In this document: one piece after another, positions 6,258 to 6,404 of the stretch | Position numbering within the stretch: position 1 is the first letter of the stretch | Layout of the letters: each line of letters starts with the position of its first letter | Source: an uncultured Synergistales bacterium | GTDB lineage: Bacteria; Synergistota; Synergistia; Synergistales; Aminobacteriaceae | Direction of reading: 5' to 3' | DNA length: 6,404 nt | Assembly: GCA_905233515.1 (NCBI GenBank) | Contig: CAJOEQ010000094.1 | Coordinates: forward strand, 4,830-11,233 | Notes under the pieces: model-generated | What the model was told of the DNA's origin: nothing | Databases searched by the model: none | Seen by the model: the letters and a program-made list of their open reading frames with translations, nothing else | Made by a program: the position numbers and the translations under genes

Positions 6258-6404
6258 ATATAAATTAGGCGATTTGATAGAACTTGAAGACGAACGCAAC
6301 ACAGATAATTTTTTCGGTGCTGATTCAGTTGTCGGGCTGTCAACTCAGAAAGAAATTATAATAACTAAGGCAGATTTAATAGGAGTAAATTTAACATCAT
6401 ATAA
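6244..6404 (+). CDS. hsdS: Type I restriction-modification specificity subunit, N-terminal fragment
   Basis: Fifty-three codons plus two bases are visible before the window ends. HsdS recognises the two halves of the bipartite DNA target and directs HsdM and HsdR to it. The fragment begins MGLSKYKLGDLIELEDERN, followed by VVGLSTQKEI, a run of charged and hydrophobic residues, and DLIGVNLTSY. This is the pattern at the N terminus of one common HsdS class, where a GIS-x-x-KEF type motif is followed by an x-VG-x-DLS-x-YK type motif ahead of the first target recognition domain. The start ATG overlaps the hsdM end by 14 bases in another frame, and AGGGGGA (6231-6237) inside hsdM gives a ribosome site six bases upstream. 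Coupled translation with hsdM is likely. The recognition sequence cannot be predicted from this part. Confidence 0.87.
   Translation, partial: MGLSKYKLGDLIELEDERNTDNFFGADSVVGLSTQKEIIITKADLIGVNLTSY

Noticed and set aside
1..6404. CRISPR array, tRNA, insertion sequence ends or attachment sites
   Set aside because: I looked for spaced direct repeats, tRNA-like arms, transposase motifs and long terminal inverted repeats and saw none; coding sequence fills nearly all of the window.

Overview
The window is ordinary-looking bacterial chromosome, AT-rich, with compact genes, short operons and mostly good Shine-Dalgarno sites. The pheT end followed closely by a zapA-type gene is an arrangement known from Bacillota and Synergistota. 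A gut or rumen anaerobe of one of these phyla, with Synergistota slightly favoured by my impression of codon style, is a guess and not a demonstrated assignment.

Region 1 (1-1391, plus strand): the last 67 codons of pheT (phenylalanyl-tRNA synthetase beta chain), a 75-residue charged helical protein of unknown function, a short ZapA-like division protein, and a complete TerD-family calcium-binding stress protein. A long hairpin lies between pheT and the small gene. It looks like an intrinsic terminator, yet its 3' arm contains the Shine-Dalgarno site of the next gene. terD has a near-consensus promoter candidate inside the 3' end of zapA and is followed by a hairpin terminator.

Region 2 (1439-4513, minus strand): a two-gene unit, transcribed right to left. 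First comes a threonine ammonia-lyase with a C-terminal ACT domain and a TTG start. Nine bases after it comes a 621-residue FAD-dependent oxidoreductase with a Sec-type signal peptide and a C-terminal tail resembling a degenerate SLH module. The unit converges on terD at the shared hairpin.

Region 3 (4514-4658): a very AT-rich 145-base divergent intergenic region carrying TATAAT elements on both strands.

Region 4 (4659-6404, plus strand): hsdM, the methyltransferase subunit of a type I restriction-modification system, overlapping by 14 bases the start of hsdS, which runs off the window. hsdR is not in the window.

I found no clearly novel system. The observations most worth checking are the hairpin that couples pheT termination to the ribosome site of the small gene, the conserved-or-not status of that small gene beside zapA, the exported flavoprotein with an SLH-like tail, and a strong excess of the pentamer GACTC/GAGTC across the whole window.
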